Below are positions 51,384 to 63,855 of a DNA stretch of 64,000 bases, piece after piece; the first letter of the stretch is position 1, and each line of letters begins with the position of its first letter. A model generated the notes under the pieces. The model worked only from the letters and a program-made list of their open reading frames with translations, searched no databases and had not been told where the DNA came from. The DNA is from Lepidodermella squamata (taxonomy: Eukaryota; Gastrotricha): assembly GCA_047495785.1 (NCBI GenBank), contig JBLDXI010000015.1, forward strand, positions 1,798,001-1,862,000. Reading direction: 5' to 3'. Position numbers and translations under genes: made by a program.

Positions 51384-51457
51384 TGCCCCCTGTGAGGATC
51401 GAACTCACGACCTCCAGATTATGAGACTGGCGCTCTAGCCAACTGAGCCAAGGAGGC
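51384..51457 (-). tRNA. tRNA-Met, elongator (CAU)
   Basis: Same 74-nt gene as 1490-1563. Confidence 0.94.
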
Positions 51458-51493
51458 GCTTGTGGTCACCCTAGATTCTATTTTCATCGTGAC

Positions 51494-51541
51494 CATCTGT
51501 TTACGAGACAGATGATGTACCGCCAAGCTACTGAGCAGGCC
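51494..51541 (-). pseudogene. decayed tRNA-Thr 5' half
   Basis: On the minus strand it matches tRNA-Thr from the acceptor strand (GCTCAGTAGCTT) to the anticodon stem, then ends. The T-arm and 3' acceptor are lost. The D-arm is mutated and the anticodon loop reads CTCGTAA (CGU). Confidence 0.8.
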
Positions 51542-51606
51542 GATTGCTGAGTACATTGTTGATTTTCAAAGGAGAGCCGGTGTTTTAATGAGAACGAAAA
51601 AGTTAG

Positions 51607-51678
51607 CGACCCAGATGGGACTCGAACACACAATCTCCGGCTCCGGAGGCCGACGCCTTACCATAAGGCCACTAGGCC
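51607..51678 (-). tRNA. tRNA-Arg (CCG), damaged copy
   Basis: Same gene as 1785-1856 with several substitutions. The acceptor still pairs using wobbles (GGCCTAG/CTGGGTC), but the T-stem GTGTG/CCCAT has a mismatch. It may be weakly functional or a recent pseudogene. Confidence 0.7.
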
Positions 51679-52123
51679 GTGCTGAAACGTCAATCATGCA
51701 GATGCTACCAGACCACGACTTCTTAACCGCCCAGCCTGAGAGCATTCGAGCAAATGAGACGCACCCCTAGAATTAAGGCGTACCTAATTGAGTGTTTGGA
51801 TTTTATGAAGAAAGCAACAGCACTATTGCGTGCAAAACAGTGAAACTCCGATTTTCCGTCTTCTGCGGTTCCACGAAAATCCTGACGGGAAATCCAGGTA
51901 GTTTTACGTGTAATTGCCCTCTGCGGGTCCAAATCGCTCCTAAATATTTACACATCGCGATAATCAGGTGAAATCGGGGTTCCACTGTATTTAGTTTATT
52001 TCAGGAAAAATGTGGTGCTTAAGGTGCGTCTCAAATAAATAAATGTGTGCTTGAGGTAGGAGGTAGCTTGAGACAGGCGTGGAATACAATTAAGAAGCCA
52101 TGTGCTATTGAAAGGTTCACGAA

Positions 52124-52205
52124 GCTGCTATGCCCGAGTGGTTAAGGGGTCTGACTTGAAATCAGATGCGGTCTCCGCGCGTAGGTTCAAATCCTACTGG
52201 CAGCG
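52124..52205 (+). tRNA. tRNA-Ser (UGA)
   Basis: Complete 82-nt tRNA. The following 100 nt resemble the flank after 5810. Confidence 0.95.
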
Positions 52206-52329
52206 AATTTTTTTTCATTTTTGTGACGATTCATCCGTCTAATCCGGCATGCTCAACACTTGAAATGGAGTTCTTTTAGGCATCAAGTTTCCAACTTTTC
52301 TTGGTTATGGAATAACTAAAAAATGAAGC

Positions 52330-52403
52330 TGCCCCCTGTGAGGATCGAACTCACGACCTCCAGATTATGAGACTGGCGCTCTAGCCAACTGAGCCAAGGA
52401 GGC
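52330..52403 (-). tRNA. tRNA-Met, elongator (CAU)
   Basis: Extra Met copy at the end of cluster C, identical in the body to 1490-1563. Confidence 0.94.
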
Positions 52404-53441
52404 GCTTGTGGGTATACTCGCCTCGTTTCAAGGTCGGAATTAATGAAAAAAAGAATAAAGAGAAATGAGACAAGCAAGCAAATTACCGTACGGCTACGCT
52501 GGATCGGCCAATAGAAAAAAAATGGCGAAATTAATTATCAATTATAATCAACCCTTTTCAACTTTGTCGTTGAAGTAAAAGTAATACTTTTAAGCTGCGT
52601 GCACTATGACGATCCCCGTTTTTCAAATAATTAAATTGAAAGTAAAATGTTTATGAATCAATGCACCATTGCTAAAATTCAAAAAATGGCCCGCTATTTT
52701 CATTACGCTAATATCGATATAGCCTAAAATTGTCGAGGCCGCATATGGCAATTGACCTGAAAAGAGGACTGGAAGCCCATTGCTTTGTGCTTTGTTTTGT
52801 AGCTGATTCAAGGTATATGGTTTTACCAATATAGCCGTCGTTTTCCGTTTTCAGATGCCAACTGGAGGCTGATATAGCCATTTTTTGTCCATGTTAAACC
52901 ATTACCAACAAAGCTCCATCTCATCTTTCATCTTTCAGCATTCAGATTTTGTTACAGCTTCAACTTTCTCAGTTTCAAAAAACGGAGTCAACCAAAGAGC
53001 TTAAAAAAGTTGTTTTATTAACTTTCCGTAACCACTGTTGTAGTTGGACAGACATATCATCATAACGACGCAGAAAAAAGAGCGCGAGAAACACAGATTC
53101 CATCGTCTGACGCAGTAATAAGAATTAATTTTTCGTAAAAAAAAACAGCCACAAGTATATCAGACATGTAGCGTGGCGAGACATGTTTCATTCTTCGGGG
53201 AGAAAGCGGGCAATTTTTCGCAAAAAATCTTGATCAGTTTCACGAATACAAAACAAACGCCTCAAAAAAAAGATGGCCGAATAATACAGCGGCAATCAAT
53301 TATTGTAACAAAATATGGTTAAATAAAAAATCGATAACTCAGTTTTATTAGCTGATCTTTTCACAATATTTTACATAAAAATTGCTTGATTATTATTAAT
53401 ATTATTAACGAATATTTTTCTCACACCGCGAACAAACAAGT
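52404..53441. other. intergenic DNA and TBC1D15 3' region
   Basis: No gene seen. Likely holds the 3' UTR of the minus-strand TBC gene. Confidence 0.5.
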
Positions 53442-55584
53442 TTAAATGCCGAGAATGTGTTTCACCGGAGCAGGCAATTCGGGGCAGCCGCAAAATTGGA
53501 TAAAAATGCCCTCCGCTCGTTTTAGCACTTCATTAACGTCGATATTCAGCGCTAAATCGTTGACGTGTTTCAGAATTTCCGTTAACCCAAAGTGATTTTC
53601 CATAATTACAACCTTGTGCTGGTCCAAAATGGCTAAACACGCGAGCAGGTGGAAATTTTTCGCGCACGGCCGCCGCGTCCACATAACTTCCCATAGCCGC
53701 AGCGTGTCTGCGTAGTTGAATTCGCGTTTGAACCACACCAACAGCCAACGGAAGCAGAAATACATGTTCGAACAGCCGTTCGAGTCCAAATACGCGGCAA
53801 AAGTCGGATCGAGAACTTGCATCAGAATGTACAAATTGTTCAGCTGATCTTTCATCTCCTTCTGATCCATATCGAAATTTTTCCCCTTGAAAAAAAGAAA
53901 AAAATCGCAAAATTAAGATGGAATATCTAGAAAATTGAGAAAATCAAAATTTGCGCTAATCCCAGCGGAATCGAATTTTGAAACATTAATTCAGAAAAAA
54001 AATCCAATTAAATCGATTTTTCATTGAAAATTTGAATTACCTAACATAAAAATTTGATATTTTTCAAGGCCAATTTTAACTTACAATGATATTCATAAAT
54101 CCAACGAAACACCAAAACGCATCAGCCTCGTCTTGCATGATCAGCAAAAGCGGGGCGAGTAGGTCGTTCATGCCCTGAACATAGCCCAGGTCGAAGTTGT
54201 ACATGATATAAGTCATCAAAATATCCGAAAGTTGCTTCAGCGCCTTCGAATCAGCCTCCTTAAACTCCTCCATCGCTCGGTCTGTTCGCGTGACATCTTT
54301 ATCAACTAAGCATTTACGATCACGGTATAACGTCCACCGAGTTTCTTGATCTGACGTGATTAGAGACCATTGCTTCTTTAATTGGCTGTATTCGAAGTGT
54401 TTTTGCTGACGAACAGCGGCTCGCTCTGCATCAGTGCTGTCCCAAGCGAAATAGCCTAGTAGGTATTTGTAAGCATCACGGCGAACTGATGTTCCCTCGT
54501 TATCGTGAGCGAGACCGCCGCGGAAAATTGCGTCCAGCAGTCTGTCCAAATCGCGTATTCTACCTTCGCGGTCGAACAGTGAAAGCCAAACATCAAGCGT
54601 GACGGGGGAGCCGCGTTTCGTCGGCAATCGAGGCGGAACTTGAACTTTGTAGACAACCTCAAATCCAGCATCTTCAGCAGCGTCCGGGCTCGCTTCAGCA
54701 GGAACAAAGGGTGAAAGTGTTTCAGAACTTGCATCGAAAGACACAATCTCAGGCGTTTGATTGCGAGAGGCGCGAGATGTGCTTTCATGATGTGAGGGCG
54801 AGTGGTGGAGGTCGCGTGGGCCCGGTAAATCGCCCATAATTTCAGCTAGTTCGTCAACTGAGGACGGGTTAGAAGTGAGAACCATTTCACGAACGATTCC
54901 ACCAACTTTAGCAAGGCCACTTAAAGTGGCACCGTATGGATCTCGGATAAACCCTGAAACAATTTTCACCCGATTATCTGAAAACAAATTCAGCTGATTC
55001 CAAGTGTTCTGCAGGGCGTTGGCGTCGTGATGACGGACAATTATTAGATTGTTGTCTTTAGTTGCACGATATAATTGAATGTGGCGTTGGAGGGCGTGGA
55101 AGAAGAGGTCAACATTGTTCTCGTGAAAAATAACAGTGGGCATAGTGGTGCCATCCCGCTGAATGAACGTCAGCTTAGGACGATCACCTGCCAGCTTTTG
55201 TTTGATGCTGTTCAGCTCCCGAAGCTCGAAAGAAAAAGCCACGCGGCGAACTAAACAACAGAAATGATAAGGTTTTACAGAAAATGACAATAGACACTTA
55301 CGCTTGTCCTGATAACTTTTCGATGGGGCTTCTGTGGACAGAGAATCGCCCGGCGAAGGAGTCTGCTCAGATTCCTGTTCGCGAGGGCTGAGTTTTCTCA
55401 AAGAAGCGTGGCGATGCATGTCCACCAGAACCGGGCGCCATTCGATAAACACGTCAATGCGGTCTCGAATGATCAAGTATAAAGTTCCTTCGATAATTTC
55501 ATTACTTTCATTTGAAGCCGTTGAATTAGGAAGCGGCAAGTAGATGTAAACTCCCTCAGCTTGGAAGTCCACAATATCAGCCAT
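53442..55584 (-). CDS. TBC1D15: TBC1D15/17-type Rab GTPase-activating protein
   Basis: Three exons on the minus strand: 55302-55584, 54085-55250 and 53442-53885, 630 aa. The N-terminal region has the DUF3548/RBD-like segment of TBC1D15/17 (MADIVDFQAEGVYIYLP at the start, TFIQRDGTTMPTVIFHE later). The TBC domain carries both catalytic fingers: the arginine in KDVTRTDRAMEEF and the glutamine in LGYVQGMNDLL. It ends with YFCFRWLLVWFKREF and RLWEVMWTRRPC. Vertebrate TBC1D15 acts on Rab7 and at mitochondria during mitophagy. I cannot separate TBC1D15 from TBC1D17, which are vertebrate duplicates. Confidence 0.93.
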
Positions 55585-57317
55585 TTAATTTCTCTATAAA
55601 CAGTAAAGACATATTATTCAGAGATTTTTGATAATAAATAGTGGCCTGAAGGATCCATCATCCATGGTCATTAATTTTAGTTACCAGCTGGAAAATGCGA
55701 CGAGCGCATGGCGGACAGGCAGTAGGCAGTATAGAGTACGGTAAGGTGTAAGGTTAGTAAAACCTTTCATACTGCTCATTAGAGATGACAAAAAGAGCTA
55801 TATGAATCATCAACTGATTTAAAGATAACACGTCAGAGTAGCTTATCGACTATCGCATTTAATGTACATGGTGTGATTCATAGAAAGGAGTTACAGTAGG
55901 TCGAGTGCTATACCCAAGAATGACGAAATTCATTGGACTAAAATGAACCAAATCGATCAAGGGCTGAATTCTACGACAGGAATCAATCTCGCAAAGTGAA
56001 AGAGCCCAACCAGCTGAAAATGGGATGCTATCAGGTATCAAGAATCAAGATGCAAGACGTTGCAAACGTTGGCCTTTGAGGTTATGAGAACTTGGCTTTT
56101 GGCAACCAATAAGCTGGTGATTCACCACATTAACTCATAAAATTTCCGGAAAAATTCAAAATGGCTGCTTACAAATTAATAGAAAGAAATTCTGAGATAA
56201 ATTAGATGATACGAATATTTTAATTAGTCGCATGCTAACATTTTCGAAAAATCGATTTTTTCCAGATGCTCTCTGTTCTAACGTCTGGGAGCAGCCTGTA
56301 AATTTTGAAAAATGCGTAAGAAATCGCCGTTGTTTCAATTTGCGTGAGACGTTTCATTCTCCAGGTCCTTGTTCGCCGCAAGAACAAAACGTTTTTGATG
56401 ATCGCTAAAGTTGGCTATCAAAAGGTGCAACATTGGGGTAAACGTCTGATTTTAGAACTTGCATTAACCTGGGACGCGAAAAGACACTTCAGTGAGCTTA
56501 ATTCGAAGCGCGCTTCACGAGAGGCTGCATTTACCACTCTTTTTAATGTCTGGACTGGTGCCATCAAAAGGACGCGGCAAACAAAAACAGGAATGATTTC
56601 CCAGGAAAATATTGTTTATTGATTATCATACACCTAGGTTAGGTGATTGGCGAAGCTGGGTAAGTTACGAAGATGTGCTGGATTTTAGCACTATATAAAA
56701 TCCTACAGCCCTTTATAGATATAATCACCAAAAACAAGTACAGCGACGTTTGAAATTGTTTGAAACTGGCTACTGTTTACTGTTCATTAAAGTCGAATTA
56801 AATAATTGGTTATACTGATAGAGCATTCAAAATATATTCTTTTTGCTCATTCAGTTAGCCACACTTGGTATTGATTTTTTGAGAGGCCGAATACTTAAGT
56901 TTTAAGCCTTATAACAACAATAAACTGCATATTCGAATCTAATATTTTTGAGAAACATAATACATGATTTCCGGATTTCTTCCCTCTTCCCTAGCATTAC
57001 ATTAGTAGTAGTAATACATACTTGGATCAATCGGCTCATAACGACAATATCATCCTCATGCACGATCAATCCCCCGTCATTCTTGATCAGACATCAATCG
57101 CATAGTAGATTTAAAGCAATTCGCCTTGTTATGAATTCGCAATTTTTACTCTCACAAGTCACGTTATCATTTTCGTCAGCCGCAGATTTTATAAATAAAG
57201 AAGATTTTCTTGCAGAAATAGGGATATTTTATAAAGGAACTTTGTTTTCTTTGTTTTCAATTGCATCTATTTGGCTGGACAAGAATCTCAAGAAGAGCGT
57301 TTAGCGAATATTCCAAA
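55585..57317. other. divergent intergenic DNA
   Basis: Between minus-strand TBC1D15 and the plus-strand glycosyltransferase-like gene. The ORF at 56344-56622 has no recognisable domain. Confidence 0.45.
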
Positions 57318-60300
57318 ATGCAGAGCCTGCTCATTCGAGCAAAACTCATTTCGCCAAATCCTCGCTGCTACGAAGAGAAAATAAGGGAGCCGAATGCTCA
57401 CTCCTGCTTAGCTGTGTCAAAAAATTTATGGATTTGCATTCCATTTTTTGTAATTTCGTTTGCGTTGCTGCTTTCTTCTCTTGGTGTCCTAATGGCAGCA
57501 CGAATAGTATCGATAAAGAAAGAACATGATCACTTTAAACTTCCTCAGGCAACTTTGGAAGTTGTTCCAGTTCGCCGATTGAAATTCCTCGCAAATCGAA
57601 CAGCTCAGAATTTTTACAAGCAACAGGCACAAAATGCAGCGTTTTTCAGCAATTCGAAGCCACGCAGCAAAAGTCATCATGATCACAAAGAGAAACTGCA
57701 AAACTCAACGACGACAGATGGGATATCCAACTTGTATGATGCGGCATTGGAAAACCTTCGTGGTGCAACTGTTTTGTATCCATCAAAATCAAACAATGCC
57801 CACCACTGCAGATCAATCAAAGGCCGCCGAATCCTCGTTAATTATTCCCCGAAAAATATGACCTTAGACCAGAGTGTGAACTGTAGAACTGGACTGCAAA
57901 AGGCTGGATTCGACGTCTGCATTGCATTTTATTCGCACGCAATAGATGATGGCTTCAAACAAAGAAATTCAAAGCTACTTTCGAAAAGAGGATCTGGTTT
58001 TTCTATCTGGAAACCTTACATTCTTTCGAAGGTAAAGCTTGATTTTCATTTTTTGGCTCTTTTACCTGATTTATGTTTACTTACCCAACGGAACCTAGCA
58101 GCGCGTTTTCATCAGCACTGACTTCCACTCATCCTGGAATTCTCATCATTTGTTATGGATTGTTATGGACCAATACTAGTTGGTAGAAACAAAAATTACA
58201 TTTGCATCACCTTCCGTTGGCGTGCTGCCAACTTTTGCTGCTAAGTTCAACTTTTACACTGTAAAAAGGGTGCATCGATTTGGGACCCCATTTGTTATAT
58301 CTGACAGCAGCACATAACAAACGCGAGAATTTGTTATATAACGTAACAAATGACGCTGATTGCGATGGTGCCTTTTATTTTTCTATCAGCATCACCTGGG
58401 CAGGTGTGGGTCGAAAAATCCAGGTAAGGTGGCTTACCTGAGCAGGTAGGGTGCGTCGCATGACCCCGAGAGTATTTTTTTCGGATTCTCCGTCGTAAAT
58501 TACCCTACGTGAAGAAGTTTTGCGGATTTCCGATTCCTATAACTCGAGAAATAAAATTGAGTTCAAATAAAGTTGCAATTTCAATGCCGTTGATGGCAGT
58601 TTACGATGAGAGTTACTCGCTTGGAAGCGGAAACTTGGATTTTTTACATTACACCTTAAATTGTGGTTAACAATGAATGCTGTAAGGTAAAAAATTCACC
58701 AACCAAAAATAATTGATGGCTGCATGTGTGGTTAATTGATCACGTGACCTAGCCGCCTATTCAAATTTCAAATGGGTCTGAATTGAATTAGATTACGATA
58801 TTATTTGTTAGAACTTATAACTGACAGCACTACGTAACAAATATGAAATTTTATTCTAGACTGTAAAAAGTAGCGCTGAAAAACCTTAGTAATGTTCATT
58901 TCATTATCAGCAGCTTCTAGACAGGTGAGAATTGTCAAAAGAAAAATGAGTTTTCTTCCAGCAGCAACATAATGAAACGTAATCCAGGGAAGTTCTGCTT
59001 CCGCCGGAGTTTTCAGTGGTATGTATCCCAATTTTACTGTTACTGGTATCATCTAAATTCTAAATTCAAATTTATTTGTCCATCAGTCACAAAAATATAA
59101 ATTAATCAATCAATCAATCAAGTATCAATAGCTTGAACTATTAAGCATCATTCGGACAATGATTACTCGAAGTAAAAAATTAAAAATTAAAATTTTTGCT
59201 AACAGAAGCTATTTTACAGGGGCCACAACAAGACGCAGGGGGCTAAGTTGTGCAAACTTTTCAACTGCAGGCGATTTTGGCGGCCGTAAATGTCTCCAAC
59301 CGGCCGCAATGCATGAATATTTTTCCTGTCATCGGCCGAGGCAACTGATTTTCTTTATTTTCTCTAAATCAACATTCCGATGTGAAAATTCAAAATTGAA
59401 ATCTATTACCAATTGTCTACGGTGGATGACCTAGAACATTTTATGAGACTACCCGAAAATTGCCACCTAGCCTTCTCCTCGATTAAAGTGATTGATTCCC
59501 TGTCTTGGTACCAGTCGTGGGGCCGCTTGGAAACTACAGATTTTTCTACATGTATTCAACACAGCATGGACTTCAGAACTACATTTAGAAGAACAGTAGA
59601 ACCTCATAAATTTAATCAATTTAATAAAATTACACAAAATTGCCTTGATAACTGAATTCAGAATAGAGTCTCATTATGATGCTCGCTGGAATAAGACACC
59701 TTACCTTTTCTTGGCAATCCTCACCTGTCCAGAAGGTGCTGATAGTAAAATGAACATCACCAGCGTTTTCAGCGCCAATTTTTACCATATAAGACAAAGT
59801 CCCACGTTTTTTATGATATGCTGACAGTTATAACAAATAGGGTAATATAATTAAATTCGCACCCATCAGAAACTTGATTAAGCGGCTAGGTCACGTGATC
59901 AATTAGCAACGTAGCAATCAGTTTTATTGATTAGACAATAGCATGGTTGAATTCTGCATCATTGTTTACCCTAGTGCACTCATTTTTAGACACACAGTGC
60001 CATGTTGAAGAATCCAAGTTTCCGCTTCCAAGCGAGTAACTCTTATTATAGACTGACATCAACAAATCACGCAAATTGCTATAATCTGTGTAATATCATT
60101 GTATTTCTCATTTCGTGAGTTATGTGTATCAGAAATTCATAAAACTTCGTGAATACCAATAATTTACGACGGAGTATCCGAAAAAAATACTGTCGGGCTC
60201 ATGAGACGCACCCTACCTGCTCAGGTAAGCCACCTTACCTGGATTTTTCGACCCACACCTGTCCAGGTGATGCTGATAGAAAAATAAAAGGCACCATCGC

Positions 60301-61182
60301 AATCAGCGTCATTTGTTACGTTGTATAACAAATTCTCACGTTTGTTATGTGCTGCTGTCGGATATAACAAATGGGGTCCCAAATCGATGCACCCTTTTTA
60401 CAGTGTAAAAGTTGAACTTAGCAGCAAAAGTTGGCAGCACGCCAACGGAAGGTGATGCAAATGTAATTTTTGTTTCTACCAACTAGTATTGGTCCATAAC
60501 AATCCATAACAAATGATGAGACTTCCAGGATGAGTGGAAGTCAGTGCTGATGAAAACCTGCTGCTAAGTTCAAAGCGGTGTTTACTTTGGCTCCCGAAGG
60601 TGCTGAACGCTGTTAATGAGGGCGATATTGTATTCTACGCCGACTCATCTCTCAGCTTTGTGGGAAACGTGGATCGGGCTATAATTTGTCAGCAGGTATT
60701 CCGATTTCTATATGAAGCTTTTCATATCGTCAATTCTTTTCTTCAAACAGAAGATGTACAGCATGGGAATGATTGCCTTTTCTCTTTCGCGCCTCGAGGC
60801 TCAATACACGAAAGCAGATGCTTTAATTCTTATGAACTGTGATACCCCGCCTTGCAGCGAGACCGTTCAGAGAAGCTCAAGCTTTATCGTATTCCGCAAG
60901 AGCCCTCAGGTTACTCAATTCGTCTCGGAATGGCTGACTTACGTCCAAGATGAACGCATTATTGGCGATGACAAAAGCCGTTTACGGGCCGAATCCTTGT
61001 TTTTCGTGAACCACCGTCATGATCAAAGTGTTTTCAGCTTGCTGACTAAAAAGTGGAACATTTCAGCCTGGGACATCAAACCTTACATTACGCCAACTTC
61101 TCAAACGACTGACAAACCTCAAAAAAGCTCAAAGAAAACGAATTATGTTGTTCGACAAAACAAAAAATATGACGATTTTTGA
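57318..61182 (+). CDS. type II membrane glycosyltransferase-like protein
   Basis: Exons 57318-58031, 60600-60695 and 60751-61182 join in frame to 413 aa. Residues about 38-62 (LWICIPFFVISFALLLSSLG) form a signal anchor. The lumenal part contains a set of motifs I associate with a bacterial/eukaryotic glycosyltransferase-like family: RGSGFSIWKPYILSK, EGDIVFYADSS (acidic, DxD-like), QYTKADALILMNCD, and EWLTYVQDERII with NHRHDQSVFSLL. Splicing from YILSK to VLNAVNEGDIVFY reproduces the family continuity, so the 2.57-kb first intron is real. That intron is filled by a foldback element. The acceptor (CTCCCGAAG) is about 33 nt beyond the element's end. Donor sugar and acceptor unknown. Confidence 0.7.
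58096..60566. mobile_element. foldback transposable element with ~850-nt inverted arms
   Basis: The left arm (58096 to about 58945) is matched in inverse orientation by about 59715-60566. The outer ~450 nt are highly similar. Shared blocks include TTTTCATCAGCACTGACTTC at the ends, TGGTAGAAACAAAAATTACA, CACCTTCCGTTGGCGTGCTG, AGTTACTCGCTTGGAAGCGG, and GATCACGTGACCTAGCCGC further in. A loop of about 770 nt separates the arms and shows no transposase. Within each arm, motifs such as TAACAAAT and CAGGTG recur. No target-site duplication is clear; the two ends differ by a 2-nt indel near the tip. Confidence 0.85.
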
Positions 61183-61221
61183 ACAATTAATTGAAGATTT
61201 TATTATTGCTGACATTGAATG

Positions 61222-61922
61222 TTACTCTTGAATATTGTGAAATGCAGACGGGGGAGGTTCTACCTTGCGTAGGGTATATCTCCAGTATATAAGAAGCCCG
61301 ATGACAACTAACAGTATTACGATGACGGCACCCACTCCTATCCCGCCTACAAAAGAAATAGGTTAAAAATGAGCTCTGGCTGACGAAAATTAGGTTACCT
61401 CCGAAGGATGCTCCGTCGAACCTTGATTTTTCTTCAGGAACTTGCGTCGTTGGAGATTTAGTTGTTGCTGGAGCTTTCGAACTCGTTGCCGCTGCGGTTG
61501 TAGTTGTTGTAGCTGGGCTGCTTGTAATTTTGGAAGTGGTAGGTGTCGTTGTAGCTGTAGTCGGGCTGCTAGTCATTTTGGACGTGGCAGGGGTTGTTGT
61601 AGCTGTGGCTGGGCTACTGGTAACTTCGGAAGTCGTTGTAGGTCGTTGGGTTGTAGTAGGGGTCGTTGCAGCTTTAGTCGTAGGATTTCCCTTCGTGGAA
61701 GTAACTGAAGTTGATGGCGTCGATGTAACTGTACTGGTTGCCCGCGATGTTGAAGTTACTCCATTCTTAGTGGTCGCTGCATAGGAAAAACACATGCAAT
61801 AGGTAGTTTTCATGTAATAATGTATTGTAGAAACCTTTAGTGGTGGTCGGGCCTGAAAGTGCCGCTAACGGACATCCCAGGAGTAGACCGACAATTGCAA
61901 GTGTGATAATTTCGAGATTCAT
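61222..61922 (-). CDS. CD164-like sialomucin, paralogue 1
   Basis: Three exons on the minus strand: 61835-61922, 61399-61776 and 61222-61346, 196 aa. A signal peptide (IITLAIVGLLLGCPLAALS) precedes about 100 residues of Thr/Ser/Ala/Pro repeats (TTTPTTSKITSSPAT-like), a mucin domain for O-glycosylation. Then come RFDGASFGGGIGVGAVIVIL, one membrane helix and a short tail. The F-D-x-x-S-F-x-G-G-I block directly before the helix is the signature of CD164/endolyn (MGC-24) sialomucins, which traffic between cell surface and lysosomes. The tail lacks the C-terminal YxxPhi lysosomal signal seen in vertebrate CD164. Confidence 0.8.
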
Positions 61923-62188
61923 CTTGAAATGTGTGGGCAAATTTCGGCGCGGGTATCAGGAGTTTTATGGAGGCTCTCGTCTAGACGCCGAATTCAAATC
62001 AGATTCCGGCATGGAAGCGTCAGCGGCAAAGGGATTTTAGCGCCATAAAATACCAGATTTGTGCGTATTTTTGACAGGTGTTTTTACTGTTTCCTCAAAT
62101 AATTGTTTTATTAACCAAGAACATGGCACCTCTGCTATAAAATAGTGTTGATGGCACAGGAATAAAAAATATTCGCATCATTCATTGG

Positions 62189-62834
62189 TTACATGTCGTT
62201 GTAGCTGCTGTTGGACAATGTTCCGTACGGTGGCTGGCGGCGCCTTTTGATAAGCATGAAGACCAGAGCAAAGAGGAGAACGATGGCAACTCCTAGAACG
62301 ATTCCGCCAACAAACGAGCCTGCGTCAAACCCCCCACCGCTAGATTTGCTTGCCGGTGTCGTCGAACCAGCCATTGCTGTTGTGCTGCCACCAGGCGAGG
62401 GTTGGAAACTCGATGTACTTATGGCGGTTGTCGCATTCGAAGCTTCGGTTGTATTCGGGGCTGTAGCAGTCGTAGTCGCTGTGGCTGTGCTCGGTGAAGT
62501 TGCAACCTGTGAAGAGGTTGTATCTATCACTGCAGTAGTGGTCGGTTTCGTGGTTTCGGGTTGACTGGTAGTTGAAGGCACAGTAGTTGAAGGAATCGTT
62601 GAGGTCTGTGTCGTTGTGGCTGCCTGAGTAGTTGCAGTGGAATGGTCTGTATTATTCATCGCTGTGACCGCAGCTGCTGTAGTTGTAGTTGTCGGATCAT
62701 CTAACGGACGAATCAGGTTGAATTCATTACGATAAATACATTTTGAGGATCAAATTTTGTAGCGTACCTGAAAGAACGGAACTGAAAGTCCCCAAAATTA
62801 GCCAAAAAGCTATCATTCGATTGGAAATCATCAT
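62189..62834 (-). CDS. CD164-like sialomucin, paralogue 2
   Basis: Two exons on the minus strand, 62768-62834 and 62189-62700, 192 aa. It has a signal peptide (MIAFWLILGTFSSVLS), a Thr/Ser-rich mucin region with several NxT/S sequons, then GGGFDAGSFVGGIVLGVAIV running into a membrane helix. The basic cytoplasmic tail begins KRRRQPPYGTLSNSSYNDM; YGTL fits a YxxPhi endocytic/lysosomal sorting signal. The FDAGSFVGGIVLG block closely resembles CD164. Confidence 0.85.
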
Positions 62835-63855
62835 CACCGGGTAATGAACCTATAATATGGGGAAAACTTTCGATGAAAAAACTTGGCAAAAACTGTTAGC
62901 TTGGATAAGGCAATTAGTCTGAACCTTAATGCTTCGCTTTTTTGTTCTAGCTATAGCCATGGGAATGTTTTAGATCCGGCTATTAGAACGTATTAAATTA
63001 CCTTATACTCGTGTGATATAAAACAGCAAGCACATGGCGCGATAACGCAATCTGGTAAAATCTACACAGAAGTGTAGGATTTTTCTTACCTTGGGATTGG
63101 CCATTACGCAAGTACTCATTTCCAACATATTCACGTGATTATTTTTATGCTGTGATTAAAATATATCAGCAGCCAACATATCCTAAATTGGGGTGACTTT
63201 GGCATATCAAAAATCAACGCTTGTAAGGTAAAGACACCATGAGTGGGGTACCGTCGGGTTGCCCAAGAAGATGCAAGTCTGGATTTATACAATGTATACA
63301 CAATATATAAAAAAATATACAGTGTATGCAACATATACAATATATACAATATATACAATATATACAATGTAAACAATGGATGCTATGTATACAACCTATT
63401 TCGGGACATGAAATTACAGGTGAAAATATAGTAACATCTTCGAAAATGTTCATTTAAGTTTTAGAGGAACTTCCGTGGCTACTCACCGAATCCGCCTCAT
63501 ATAAATCGAAATCAAAAGCCCGTTTTTCAGGCTATCCAACGGTAACCCACCCATGGTGTCTTTGCACTACCACCTTCGATGTTATATATTCCTAAGTCAC
63601 CCCAATTTACGGTGTGTTTGTATTATACCTAGGCACTTTCCCCACTTTGAAAAGAAACAAACAAGTATACCATCTCATCATCATTTTTATTCAAAATTAT
63701 TGCAAGCAGTAAAATTTTGAAAATAGATAAATAAAATCACAAAATTTCGATTTATATGACTAGAGTAATCGCAAGTTGACAAGAGGTGTTTTCATTCAAC
63801 AAAAAGGGCAGTTTTAAAAACAAAACACAAAAAAATCACCGAATTTTATGTTTTT
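62835..63855. other. intergenic DNA
   Basis: No gene seen apart from the simple repeat at 63290-63370. Confidence 0.5.
63290..63370. repeat. TATACAA(TA) minisatellite
   Basis: Imperfect 10-nt units of the form ATATACAAT repeat about seven times, with short variants on either side. Confidence 0.85.

Noticed and set aside
59159-59655. Open frames inside the loop of the foldback element
   Set aside because: No transposase or other recognisable motif; the loop looks like non-coding filler.
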